Assembly (NCBI GenBank): GCA_030624785.1
Contig: JAUXJK010000079.1
Location: 1-8,209 of the forward strand
Direction of reading: 5' to 3'
Length of the DNA: 8,209 nucleotides
Origin: Actinomycetes bacterium
GTDB taxonomy: Bacteria; Actinomycetota; Thermoleophilia; Gaiellales; Gaiellaceae
Part shown: positions 1-5,940 of the stretch, one piece after another
Numbering within the stretch: the stretch's first letter is position 1
Layout: each line of letters opens with the position of its first letter
Made by a program: the position numbers and the translations under genes
Notes under the pieces: model-generated
The model's database searches: none
What the model was told of the DNA's origin: nothing
Seen by the model: only the letters and a program-made list of their open reading frames with translations

Positions 1-313
1 CCGCGGTCTCTTCAACGTCGGTCGGATCGTCTTGCCGCCGGGCGCGTATGTGATCGACGCACAGGCGCCGCGTCATCTGGGCGAGCCATGGCCTGATCGC
101 CGCATCATCGCGCAGCCGATCAAGCTGCTCGTACGCCCGCGCCAAGACCTCCTGGAACACATCCTCTGCCTCTTCCGGTCCAAGTCGGTAGCCCTGAGAA
201 CAGATTGCGTAGACGTAGCGCGAGAACCGCTCTACGAGGATTCTCCAGCCGTCGGGGTCACCAGCACGGCAACGCGCCACCAAGCTTGCATCTGATTGTT
301 CGAGGAGCGACAC
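1..313 (-). CDS. ECF-type RNA polymerase sigma factor, N-terminal part (runs off the left edge)
   Basis: Reading the minus strand from a GTG at 313 gives about 104 uninterrupted codons to the window edge, with no stop reached. The protein begins VSLLEQSDASLVARCRAGD, the usual opening of ECF sigma factors. It continues with a sigma-2 region: a helix FSRYVYAICSQGYRLGPEEA, the core-binding motif EDVFQEVLARAYEQL (about residues 52-66) and the -10-binding stretch RPWLAQMTRRLCVDHIRARR (about 75-94). The sigma-4 domain would lie outside the window. Family knowledge: these proteins direct core RNA polymerase to a small stress or envelope regulon and are often held by an anti-sigma factor encoded next door; none is visible here. 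The start is well fixed, because an in-frame TAG lies two codons upstream. No Shine-Dalgarno sequence precedes the GTG; a -10-like hexamer ends 7 bases before it, so the message may be leaderless. Family assignment is firm; regulon and ECF subgroup are unknown. Confidence 0.88.
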   Translation of the reverse strand, partial: MSLLEQSDASLVARCRAGDPDGWRILVERFSRYVYAICSQGYRLGPEEAEDVFQEVLARAYEQLDRLRDDAAIRPWLAQMTRRLCVDHIRARRQDDPTDVEETA

Positions 314-320
314 ACCCTAC

Positions 321-349
321 ATGTAAGCGCAAAACCGGCCGATCGCCAA
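321..349 (-). promoter_or_regulatory. Possible promoter of the ECF sigma gene
   Basis: On the minus strand, TTGGCG (349-344) and TTACAT (326-321) are spaced by exactly 17 bases. They resemble housekeeping -35 and -10 boxes. The -10-like box ends 7 bases before the GTG at 313, so transcription would begin at or next to the start codon, giving a leaderless mRNA. I saw no convincing ECF-type autoregulatory -35 (GGAAC-like) at a proper distance. This is inference from pattern only. Confidence 0.3.
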
Positions 350-589
350 ACACAGTTTCAGAGATGGGGATCGATCCGAGCTTGCTCTGACCGATGATGG
401 AAGAAAAGTGCGCGCCGTTCCGTCTTGGAATCGGAGGTAGTGTGGATCACGGAGCCAAAACGAGACCGGTTTGTTCGTGAAGTTTGACGGACATTGCTCA
501 TCGCCGTACTGGGGGGTCGTGCGGCGAACGGACGCGTCGACGTATCTGCGGTCGTCGAACGTGGCTGGCACGGGGAGCTCTCGAAGTGG

Positions 590-610
590 AGCGGGCCACG
601 CCCGCCCGCT
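590..610 (-). terminator. Possible hairpin terminator after the cyclodeaminase gene
   Basis: AGCGGGC (590-596) and GCCCGCT (604-610) are perfect inverted repeats, giving a 7-bp GC-rich stem with a 7-base loop. It lies 15 bases beyond the stop codon (628-626) of the minus-strand cyclodeaminase gene, where the SCP2-cyclodeaminase message would end. No T-run follows on the minus strand, so it is at best a weak intrinsic terminator or an RNA 3'-end stabiliser. Confidence 0.35.
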
Positions 611-625
611 GCGAGGCTGAGTGAT

Positions 626-1294
626 CTACTGAACTGCGGCGAAGGCGCGAGCGGAGGCTGCATCGGCGGCCTCCGCAGCGCGCCTTGCCCGGTCTAGCAT
701 CTCGTCCCCCTCAGTTACTCCGAGGTTCACGGCCACGATGTGGGCGGCAGCTCGAGCCGCACCGCAGGCGAGGGCCACAGCTGCTGCCGCATCCGCCGAA
801 ACAGCTGGATTGCCGAGCTGCGCAGTGTCCGCAGCAAGCTCCGCTACATCAGCCGCCGACTCGGCGATTCGAAGCGGCACCGCGGCAGCATCTCGCAATG
901 CGGCCGCAAGTTCCCTGTCGCGATCTTCGGATCGCCGGTTCTGGTCCGGAGTTGACTTCGAGTCGGCTACGTGGCGCGCCGAGCGCATGCGCTCGAGTGC
1001 TTTGATATAGGCGACAGCGTCCTCCTGAGCGAGCGGGGCAAGCCTGTCTCGAAGAGCTACGGCCTGCGCACCCACTGCGCCAGCAAGTTCCCATTGCTCC
1101 GTCGACAGGCGTGCTGTCATCGCAGCGAGGGAAGCAGCCAGCGTCGCAGTGACTGCGGCAACCGATCCGCCCGCCGGCGCCGGTTCGGGCGCGCCAATGG
1201 CCTCGATGAGCTGTCTGACGGTCATCTCGGTGTAGTCCGGCGGACCCTCCGGATCGCCGACAGTCGCCGACGGATGCTCGGCGCCCCCTGTCAT
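626..1294 (-). CDS. Cyclodeaminase/cyclohydrolase family protein (FTCD C-terminal domain, FchA-like)
   Basis: A 222-residue, alanine-rich, mostly helical protein of the formiminotransferase-cyclodeaminase C-terminal family. These enzymes act on tetrahydrofolate one-carbon units: 5-formimino-THF cyclodeaminase or 5,10-methenyl-THF cyclohydrolase. Visible hallmarks are the segment MTVRQLIEAIGAPEPAPAGG followed by SVAA (residues 24-47), the acidic helix EDAVAYIKALERMR (91-104), and the C-terminal signature GNPAVSADAAAAVALACGAA with the following RAAAHIVAVNL (161-191). The usual glycine-rich motif PGGGS reads PAGGS (40-44) here. There are about 23 residues before the normal domain start, so Met24 (1225) is an alternative start, although a GGAGG lies 20 bases ahead of it, too far to be a good ribosome site. 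The start codon at 1294 follows the SCP2 stop codon by 2 bases with no clear Shine-Dalgarno sequence, suggesting translation by coupling. The formiminotransferase half is absent. Which of the two reactions it performs cannot be told from sequence. Confidence 0.85.
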   Translation of the reverse strand: MTGGAEHPSATVGDPEGPPDYTEMTVRQLIEAIGAPEPAPAGGSVAAVTATLAASLAAMTARLSTEQWELAGAVGAQAVALRDRLAPLAQEDAVAYIKALERMRSARHVADSKSTPDQNRRSEDRDRELAAALRDAAAVPLRIAESAADVAELAADTAQLGNPAVSADAAAAVALACGAARAAAHIVAVNLGVTEGDEMLDRARRAAEAADAASARAFAAVQ

Positions 1295-1296
1295 CC

Positions 1297-1605
1297 CTAG
1301 AAGAGTTGTTTCAGTTTGAGTGCGAGGGTCATGTCGCCCTCGATCTTGAGCTTGCCGAGCATGACGGCAGTCGCAGGATTCTGTTTCCCGCGAACGATCT
1401 TTTCGAAGGTCTCCGTGCTGGCGCGCACGACGCAGTCGGCGTCCTCCGTGCTTTCTTCGATACGAACCTTGCAGTCTGCGATCTCAACACGCCAACTTCC
1501 ATCCTCACCGACGTCAAACCGATACGTCGCATCGATGCCTTCGAGCCTTTCAGGGTCAACGTGCTGCTCGAGTTGTTCGAAGAACTCCGTGATCTTCTGG
1601 CTCAT
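1297..1605 (-). CDS. SCP2 sterol-binding domain protein (single domain)
   Basis: A 102-residue soluble protein matching the sterol carrier protein 2 fold over its whole length. N-terminal helix MSQKITEFFEQLEQHVDPER (1-20) leads to beta strands around TYRFDVGEDGSWRVEIADCKVRI (27-49), then DADCVVRASTETFEKIVRGKQNP (55-77) and the characteristic end GKLKIEGDMTLALKLKQLF (84-102). SCP2 domains bind lipids or acyl-CoA-like ligands in a hydrophobic tunnel; bacterial single-domain members mostly lack a defined role. No signal peptide or membrane segment is visible, so it should be cytoplasmic. The start is supported by a good ribosome site, AAGGAG, 5 bases ahead. Its stop codon is 2 bases from the next gene, a folate cyclodeaminase, so the two are almost certainly co-transcribed. 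The transporter gene ends 83 bases upstream and may or may not share the message. Confidence 0.88.
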   Translation of the reverse strand: MSQKITEFFEQLEQHVDPERLEGIDATYRFDVGEDGSWRVEIADCKVRIEESTEDADCVVRASTETFEKIVRGKQNPATAVMLGKLKIEGDMTLALKLKQLF

Positions 1606-1610
1606 GTTCT

Positions 1611-1616
1611 CTCCTT
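1611..1616 (-). promoter_or_regulatory. Ribosome binding site of the SCP2 gene
   Basis: The minus strand reads AAGGAG, 5 bases before the ATG at 1605. This is the best Shine-Dalgarno match in the window and fixes the SCP2 start. It contrasts with several neighbours that have none. Confidence 0.7.
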
Positions 1617-1688
1617 CTCGATAGTTCAGGCCGGCACTCCGACCGCCGCCGGAAGCGTCACCTTCTTCTCAGTTGTCGCTGGTAAGAA

Positions 1689-2813
1689 CTAGGTGAGGAT
1701 CGCGGCAACGGCCGGGCCAATCAGGGTTGCGAGCACCGCAGTCTTGATGCCCACGCCGTCGGCGACCGCTCCCAATGCCACGGCGGCGACGCCACCTAGG
1801 CCGATCGAGAATCCGATCGAAAGCCCCGATGCCAGGCCCACACGATTGGGCATGTACTCCTGGCTCATGACGAGCGTCACAGCGAAGGTCGCGATGATCA
1901 GGCCGCCCGCGAGGATCACGGCGATGGCGCCAGCAGCACCTCCCACCAATACGTAGATCAGGATCAAGGGCACGGACAACGCATGGCTAGCGCCGGTCAC
2001 GAGGCGCGTGCCAATTCGATCGGCCAGTGGCCCGCCGACGAGCGTTCCAACCGCGCCCGCGAGAAGAAAGAGGAACAGCAGCCGGCTTCCGTAGCCCTCA
2101 CCGTGTCCCTTCGAGACCTCCCACAGTGGGATGAAGACGAATAGACCCATATGCCCGAGGCTTCGAAACGAAACGATCGTCAGAAGCAGAACGAGGGCCC
2201 GAGGACGATCACGCTCACCCGAACCGCTCGTGGTCGCGGCCTTCTCGGGAACGAACTGCATGAGATAGGGCGTAACAAACGCCAGGAGCACAGCGACAAT
2301 CACGGGCGGAACTGCAAGCAGGAGTCCACCGCGTAGGCCGAGGGCGAGAACGATCGTCGAGGCAACCAGCGGGCCAAGCGCGAATCCCACATTGCCTCCG
2401 ATCGAAAACAAGGACATTCCACCGGCACGTCGTGCTCCACTCACATATCGCGCAAACTTTGACGCCTCCGGGTGATAGGCCGCCACACCGATCCCGGACA
2501 CCGCGACGCATAGGAGGAGGAGCGCGTAGCTGGGCGCAACGGAAGCCAGGGCGATGCCGATGCCGGACACGGCCACACCAACCGGAAGAAGCCAGGCCGT
2601 GCCGCGAGTGTCCGACCACATGCCGAAAAGTGGCTGGACGATGGACGATGAGATCGTCGCAACGAGCACGACGGCCGTCAACTCGGTATATGAGAGGCCG
2701 AGTTCCGGCCGCAGAAACACGAGGAGAGCGGCGATGGCGCCCTGCGAGAGATCGGTCGCCGCGTGGCCGCCAGAGAGAAACGCCATCGCGCGTCTGTCGA
2801 TTCCGCCACTCAC
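1689..2813 (-). CDS. MFS transporter, fosmidomycin-resistance (Fsr)-like
   Basis: A 374-residue integral membrane protein of the major facilitator superfamily, with about 12 hydrophobic segments in two halves separated by a polar loop (about 187-206). Features shared with the Fsr subgroup are SGGHAATDLSQGAIAALLVF (14-33), the motif-A-like GMWSDTRGTAWLLPVG (64-79), YHPEASKFARYVSGARR (113-129) and FSIGGNVGFALGPL (136-149). A second motif-A copy, GPLADRIGTR, sits at 261-270, and MSQEYMPNRVGLASGL at 316-331. Fsr exports fosmidomycin in E. coli; natural substrates of relatives are mostly unknown, so export of a small molecule is a family-level inference. The start is taken at the GTG (2813); Met10 (ATG at 2786) is an alternative, and neither has a clear ribosome site. 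It diverges from pepA with 66 bases between start codons and ends 83 bases before the SCP2 gene. Confidence 0.85.
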   Translation of the reverse strand: MSGGIDRRAMAFLSGGHAATDLSQGAIAALLVFLRPELGLSYTELTAVVLVATISSSIVQPLFGMWSDTRGTAWLLPVGVAVSGIGIALASVAPSYALLLLCVAVSGIGVAAYHPEASKFARYVSGARRAGGMSLFSIGGNVGFALGPLVASTIVLALGLRGGLLLAVPPVIVAVLLAFVTPYLMQFVPEKAATTSGSGERDRPRALVLLLTIVSFRSLGHMGLFVFIPLWEVSKGHGEGYGSRLLFLFLLAGAVGTLVGGPLADRIGTRLVTGASHALSVPLILIYVLVGGAAGAIAVILAGGLIIATFAVTLVMSQEYMPNRVGLASGLSIGFSIGLGGVAAVALGAVADGVGIKTAVLATLIGPAVAAILT

Positions 2814-2868
2814 TCGATGAGCATAGCCAGCATGCCCGAGGCAGCCTGATCGCCTGGCACCGCTAGGT

Positions 2869-2872
2869 AGGA
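2869..2872 (+). promoter_or_regulatory. Ribosome binding site of pepA
   Basis: AGGA lies 7 bases before the ATG at 2880, inside the longer purine-rich stretch AGGTAGGA (2865-2872). It supports this start. The same bases also form TAGGAT (2868-2873), which could pass for a -10 box 6 bases from the start codon, so a leaderless message cannot be excluded. The 66-base region 2814-2879 must hold promoters for both pepA and the divergent transporter gene. Confidence 0.5.
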
Positions 2873-2879
2873 TCGTCGA

Positions 2880-4388
2880 ATGCTCAAGATCAGTGCAACC
2901 TCAACCGTTGACCCAAGTGCCGTCGAGGCCGACGCAATCGCCTTTGGCGTCACAGACCCACCAAAGCTGTCGAAGGGAGCGTCCGCGCTCGACGATGTGC
3001 TCGAAGGACGTCTCAAATCTCTTCTCTCCTCGAAAGAGATCAAGGGAGGCCGAGGAAAACTCGCCTTTACACATACGCACGGCCTGTTGTCGACTTCGCG
3101 CGTATGCGTCGCGGGCCTTGGCAAGGCCAATCAACTCGACAGCGATGCGCTGAGGACCGCGGCCGCTCGCGTTGTCGCGAGCACCCGCGCCGGCAGCGGT
3201 TCGCGGATCGCGTGGCTCTTGGACGGCGCGCTTGGCCTCGGCGTTGCTGAACAGGCACGCGCGATCACCGAAGGCACAACGATCGCGTCCTACGACCACG
3301 GTGCATGGAAGACAGTCGATCCACGCCCCTCAGCGATCGAGGAACTTGTGTTCGTCGGTGAGGACACCGACGGCGTCGCAGCAGCCGCGCAGCGCGCCGC
3401 AGAGGTCTGCACGTGGGTGAACCACGCACGTCGACTGGTCGATTCGCCGGGCAATGAACTTACACCCGTGGTGCTGGCCGAGGATGCAGAGAACCTGGCT
3501 GCGCAACACGACCGCCTCACATGCATGGTATGGGGGCCGGATCAGATCGAAGCTGCGGGCATGGGAGCATTCGCCGCGGTTGGCCAGGGAAGCGTCAACG
3601 AGTCTCGGATGATCGTAATGCGCTGGCAAGGCCCTGAGGCTCCCGCAGAGCCGGTGCTTGGGCTCGTCGGCAAGGGCATCACGTTCGATACCGGTGGCAT
3701 TTCGATCAAACCCTCCTCTCGTATGGCGGACATGAAGGGCGATATGGCTGGCGCCGCTGCCGTGCTCGGTGCAATGGGAGCCATCGCAGCTCTGGACATC
3801 TCCGCCAACATCATCGCGGTGATCGCTGCGAGCGAGAACATGCCCGACGGCGAGGCCTATCGACCCGGAGACATCCTGACGGCCATGAACGGCAAGACCA
3901 TCGAAGTCACGAATACTGACGCCGAGGGTCGGTTGGTCATGGCCGACGCGCTCACATACTGCCGTGAACAGGGCGCAACGCACCTAGTCGACATTGCGAC
4001 CTTGACGGGAGCGATCGTTACGGCGCTAGGAGACTTCTATGCCGGCCTCATGGGCAATGACCAGCCTTGGGTCGATCAGATCGCAGCCGCTGCAGAGGCA
4101 AGCGGCGATCACGCCTGGCAGCTTCCGCTGCACAGCACCTATCGTCGCCACATCGGTTCAACCTACGCCGATTTCAAGAACTCGTCCGATCTCCGTCAGG
4201 CGGGTTCGATCTACGCCGCGAGCTTCCTGTCCGAGTTCGCTGGCAGCGGGCCCTGGGCGCACCTCGATATCGCGGGTACTGGTCACCTGGATCGCTCAAG
4301 GGACGACTACTTCACCGAAGCCGGAGCTACCGGATACGGCGTGAGGCTCCTGGTCGAGCTGGCCGCGTCGATGTCCAAAGAGCCATGA
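2880..4388 (+). CDS. pepA: Leucyl aminopeptidase (M17 family cytosol aminopeptidase)
   Basis: A 502-residue M17 metallo-aminopeptidase, almost the same length as E. coli PepA (503). It removes N-terminal residues, preferentially leucine, from peptides in the cytoplasm and normally forms hexamers. The N-terminal macro-like domain covers about residues 1-165 and the catalytic domain about 180-500. The two-zinc site and catalytic residues are all present: K265 and D270 in GLVGKGITFDTGG, K277, D288 in MKGDMAGAA, and D347, E349 and R351 in the family signature NTDAEGRL. Each sits exactly 5 positions before its E. coli counterpart (K270, D275, K282, D293, D352, E354, R356, numbers from memory). The closing WAHLDIAGTG (459-468) is also typical. 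The protein should therefore be active. Its stop codon overlaps the start of an acyl-CoA dehydrogenase gene by ATGA, so the two are co-transcribed and probably translationally coupled. E. coli PepA also binds DNA in plasmid resolution; nothing here indicates that role. Confidence 0.95.
   Translation: MLKISATSTVDPSAVEADAIAFGVTDPPKLSKGASALDDVLEGRLKSLLSSKEIKGGRGKLAFTHTHGLLSTSRVCVAGLGKANQLDSDALRTAAARVVASTRAGSGSRIAWLLDGALGLGVAEQARAITEGTTIASYDHGAWKTVDPRPSAIEELVFVGEDTDGVAAAAQRAAEVCTWVNHARRLVDSPGNELTPVVLAEDAENLAAQHDRLTCMVWGPDQIEAAGMGAFAAVGQGSVNESRMIVMRWQGPEAPAEPVLGLVGKGITFDTGGISIKPSSRMADMKGDMAGAAAVLGAMGAIAALDISANIIAVIAASENMPDGEAYRPGDILTAMNGKTIEVTNTDAEGRLVMADALTYCREQGATHLVDIATLTGAIVTALGDFYAGLMGNDQPWVDQIAAAAEASGDHAWQLPLHSTYRRHIGSTYADFKNSSDLRQAGSIYAASFLSEFAGSGPWAHLDIAGTGHLDRSRDDYFTEAGATGYGVRLLVELAASMSKEP
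4385..4388 (+). other. ATGA stop/start overlap joining pepA and the acyl-CoA dehydrogenase gene
   Basis: The dehydrogenase ATG (4385-4387) overlaps the pepA stop TGA (4386-4388). Only a weak purine run (AAAGAG, 4377-4382) precedes the ATG, 2 bases away, so initiation probably depends on ribosomes ending pepA translation. This also decides the start: the same frame is open upstream to 4067, but that part lies inside pepA and does not resemble the family. Confidence 0.85.
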
Positions 4389-5533
4389 ACCTCGACCTCC
4401 AGCCCGAGCACGAGCTAGTCCGCTCGACCGTCAGGGAGCTCGCCGAAAACCGGATCGCCCCCATCGCCGAGGAGCTCGACCGCGAAAGTCGCTTCCCGTA
4501 TGAGATTGTCGGAGAAATGGCCGAGATCGGCCTGCTTGGAATTCCCATTCCAGAGGAACACGGGGGCGCGGGTGGCGACACGGTTTCCTACGCAATCGCA
4601 ATCGAGGAACTGACCCGTATCGACGCGTCAGTCGGCGTCACGGTTGCGGCGCACACCTCGCTGGGCACCATGCCGATCCTGATGTTCGGCACCGACGATC
4701 AACACCGTGAATGGCTGCCGCAACTCGCGAGCGGTGCACGCCTCGCTTCGTTCGGACTCACCGAGCCCGAAGCGGGGTCCGACGCCGGTGCCGCACGCAC
4801 CACCGCCGTCCTCGACGGGGACGAGTGGTTGATCAACGGCTCGAAGATGTTCATCACGAACGCCGGCACCGACATCTCCGCGTGCGTCACGATCACCGCT
4901 GTCACCGGCGAAGTCGACGGCGCCAGCGAGATTTCCAACATCATCATTCCAAATGGGACGCCCGGCTACGAGGTGTCGCCACCGCTCAAGAAGATGGGCT
5001 GGCGCGCCTCGGACACTCGTGGCCTCACCTTTCAAGATTGCCGTGTACCCGTCGGGAACCTGCTCGGGGATCGAGGCCGCGGGCTCGCGCAGTTCCTCGA
5101 AATTCTCGATGGCGGCCGAATCTCGATTGCCGCCATGGGACTCGGAGCCGCTCAGGGCGCGTATGACCTGGCGTTTGCCTACGCGCGAGAGCGACACGCC
5201 TTCGGTCGCCCGATCTCTGGATTCCAGTCCATTCAGTTCGCGCTCGCCGACCTCGCGACGGAGATCGAAGCCGCGCGCGGTCTTACGTATCGTTCGGCCT
5301 GGCTCAAGGATCAGGGACGCGACTACGCTCTTGCGGCTGCACAGGCGAAGCTCTACACGGGCGAACTTTCGAACCGAGCCGTGAACACCGCTCTACAGAT
5401 TCACGGCGGCTACGGCTTCATGGACGAGTACGCGATCTCACGGCTCTATCGCGACCAAAAGGTCCTGGAGATCGGTGAAGGCACGAACGAGATTCAGCGG
5501 CTGGTCATTGCTCGCCAACTCGGTCTGCCCTAG
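4385..5533 (+). CDS. Acyl-CoA dehydrogenase (FAD-dependent, short/medium-chain type)
   Basis: A 382-residue protein of the usual family length. It oxidises an acyl-CoA thioester to the 2-enoyl-CoA, passing electrons from FAD to an electron transfer flavoprotein. The N-terminal helical domain (about 1-115) contains LGIPIPEEHGGAGGD (51-65). The middle beta domain has the FAD/substrate signature SFGLTEPEAGSDAGAARTTA (122-141), then WLINGSKMFITNA (148-160). The C-terminal helical domain carries ARERHAFGRPISGFQSIQFALADLA (267-291), QIHGGYGFMDEYAISRLYRD (338-357) and EIGEGTNEIQRLVIARQLG (362-380). The likely catalytic base is Glu365 in EGTNE, the position used by short-, medium- and short-branched-chain enzymes. 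The alternative base position used by isovaleryl-CoA and long-chain enzymes, in LDGGRISIAA (241-250), has Gly instead of Glu. Exact substrate is not readable; butyryl-, 2-methylbutyryl- or isobutyryl-CoA are candidates. It is coupled to pepA and faces the meaB unit. Confidence 0.93.
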   Translation: MNLDLQPEHELVRSTVRELAENRIAPIAEELDRESRFPYEIVGEMAEIGLLGIPIPEEHGGAGGDTVSYAIAIEELTRIDASVGVTVAAHTSLGTMPILMFGTDDQHREWLPQLASGARLASFGLTEPEAGSDAGAARTTAVLDGDEWLINGSKMFITNAGTDISACVTITAVTGEVDGASEISNIIIPNGTPGYEVSPPLKKMGWRASDTRGLTFQDCRVPVGNLLGDRGRGLAQFLEILDGGRISIAAMGLGAAQGAYDLAFAYARERHAFGRPISGFQSIQFALADLATEIEAARGLTYRSAWLKDQGRDYALAAAQAKLYTGELSNRAVNTALQIHGGYGFMDEYAISRLYRDQKVLEIGEGTNEIQRLVIARQLGLP

Positions 5534-5564
5534 GCGCCACCCGCGAACCCCGCGACCGACGCTC

Positions 5565-5581
5565 TCGAGTCGACTACTCGA
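5565..5581. terminator. Possible hairpin between two converging genes
   Basis: TCGAGT (5565-5570) and ACTCGA (5576-5581) can pair as a 6-bp stem with a 5-base loop; an alternative GTCGA/TCGAC pairing (5569-5573 with 5578-5582) overlaps it. It lies 31 bases past the acyl-CoA dehydrogenase stop codon and covers the cupin stop codon (5574-5576). The position suits a shared terminator for the two converging units, but the stem is short and no T-run follows on either strand. Confidence 0.25.
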
Positions 5582-5930
5582 CGATCGACACTGCGGCGAT
5601 GTCGTCGCGTCTCGGCGAGAGCACGGCCATCAACGAGGCGGGAACACCGAAGCAGGCTCGAGCGCTATGCGGGACATCTGGGGGAACGACCACCACGTCA
5701 CCTTCACTGACGCGGCGCGTCACTCCGTCGAGAGTGAACTCGAGGTCACCGTGCTCGACGAGCGTAATCTGTTCCTGCGGATGGTGATGGCTGGGAAAAC
5801 CAGCGTCCGGCTCAAACGTGTAGCGGAGCAACGTTGCTCGTTCGCCGCTCGCTGCATAACGTCGGACGCCGGGGAATGGCTCGTCATATGAGTCGCCATC
5901 CAGCCGCTGAAATGTGGTTACGTCGCTCAC
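5574..5930 (-). CDS. Small single-domain cupin protein
   Basis: A 118-residue protein with one cupin barrel. Motif 1 is GFPSHHHPQEQITLVEHGDLEF (44-65), offering His48, His50 and Glu53 as metal ligands. Motif 2 is GDVVVVPPDVPHSARA (77-92), with His88 as the fourth ligand. A metal-binding cupin is therefore intact; the family ranges from dioxygenases and isomerases to sugar-binding or sensor proteins, so no reaction can be assigned. No signal peptide is seen. The GTG start at 5930 is chosen because it begins just before the recognisable domain and 10 bases after the meaB stop codon. The same frame is open further upstream to 6281, but that part overlaps meaB and looks like antisense translation (rich in Arg and Ser). 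No Shine-Dalgarno sequence is evident, so translation probably follows from meaB. Confidence 0.8.
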   Translation of the reverse strand: MSDVTTFQRLDGDSYDEPFPGVRRYAASGERATLLRYTFEPDAGFPSHHHPQEQITLVEHGDLEFTLDGVTRRVSEGDVVVVPPDVPHSARACFGVPASLMAVLSPRRDDIAAVSIVE

Positions 5931-5940
5931 GGCGATAAGG

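Larger units (their letters stand above)
314..625. other. Non-coding gap of 312 bases between the ECF sigma gene and the cyclodeaminase gene
   Basis: I see no convincing gene here. The open frames across it (for example minus 571-317, minus 663-358 and plus 494-697) have compositions unlike proteins, no recognisable motif and no ribosome site, and two of them run into the cyclodeaminase gene. The right side carries a possible hairpin after the cyclodeaminase stop codon; the left side carries the possible sigma-factor promoter. The base composition looks less GC-rich than the flanking genes around 390-490, as expected for intergenic DNA. It could hold regulatory sites for the sigma gene. Confidence 0.6.

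Noticed and set aside
358..697. Open frames in the 314-625 gap (minus 663-358, minus 571-317, plus 494-697)
   Set aside because: No motif, no ribosome site and unusual composition; two overlap the cyclodeaminase gene.
1631..1652. CCGGC/GCCGG inverted repeat between the transporter and SCP2 genes as a terminator
   Set aside because: Only a 5-bp stem with a 12-base loop and no T-run; could arise by chance in GC-rich DNA.
3330..3983. Long antisense open frame within pepA (217 codons)
   Set aside because: High-GC shadow frame opposite a fully conserved aminopeptidase; no recognisable domain.
4067..4384. Upstream extension of the acyl-CoA dehydrogenase frame inside pepA
   Set aside because: Arg-rich out-of-frame translation of pepA; the family start is the ATG at 4385.
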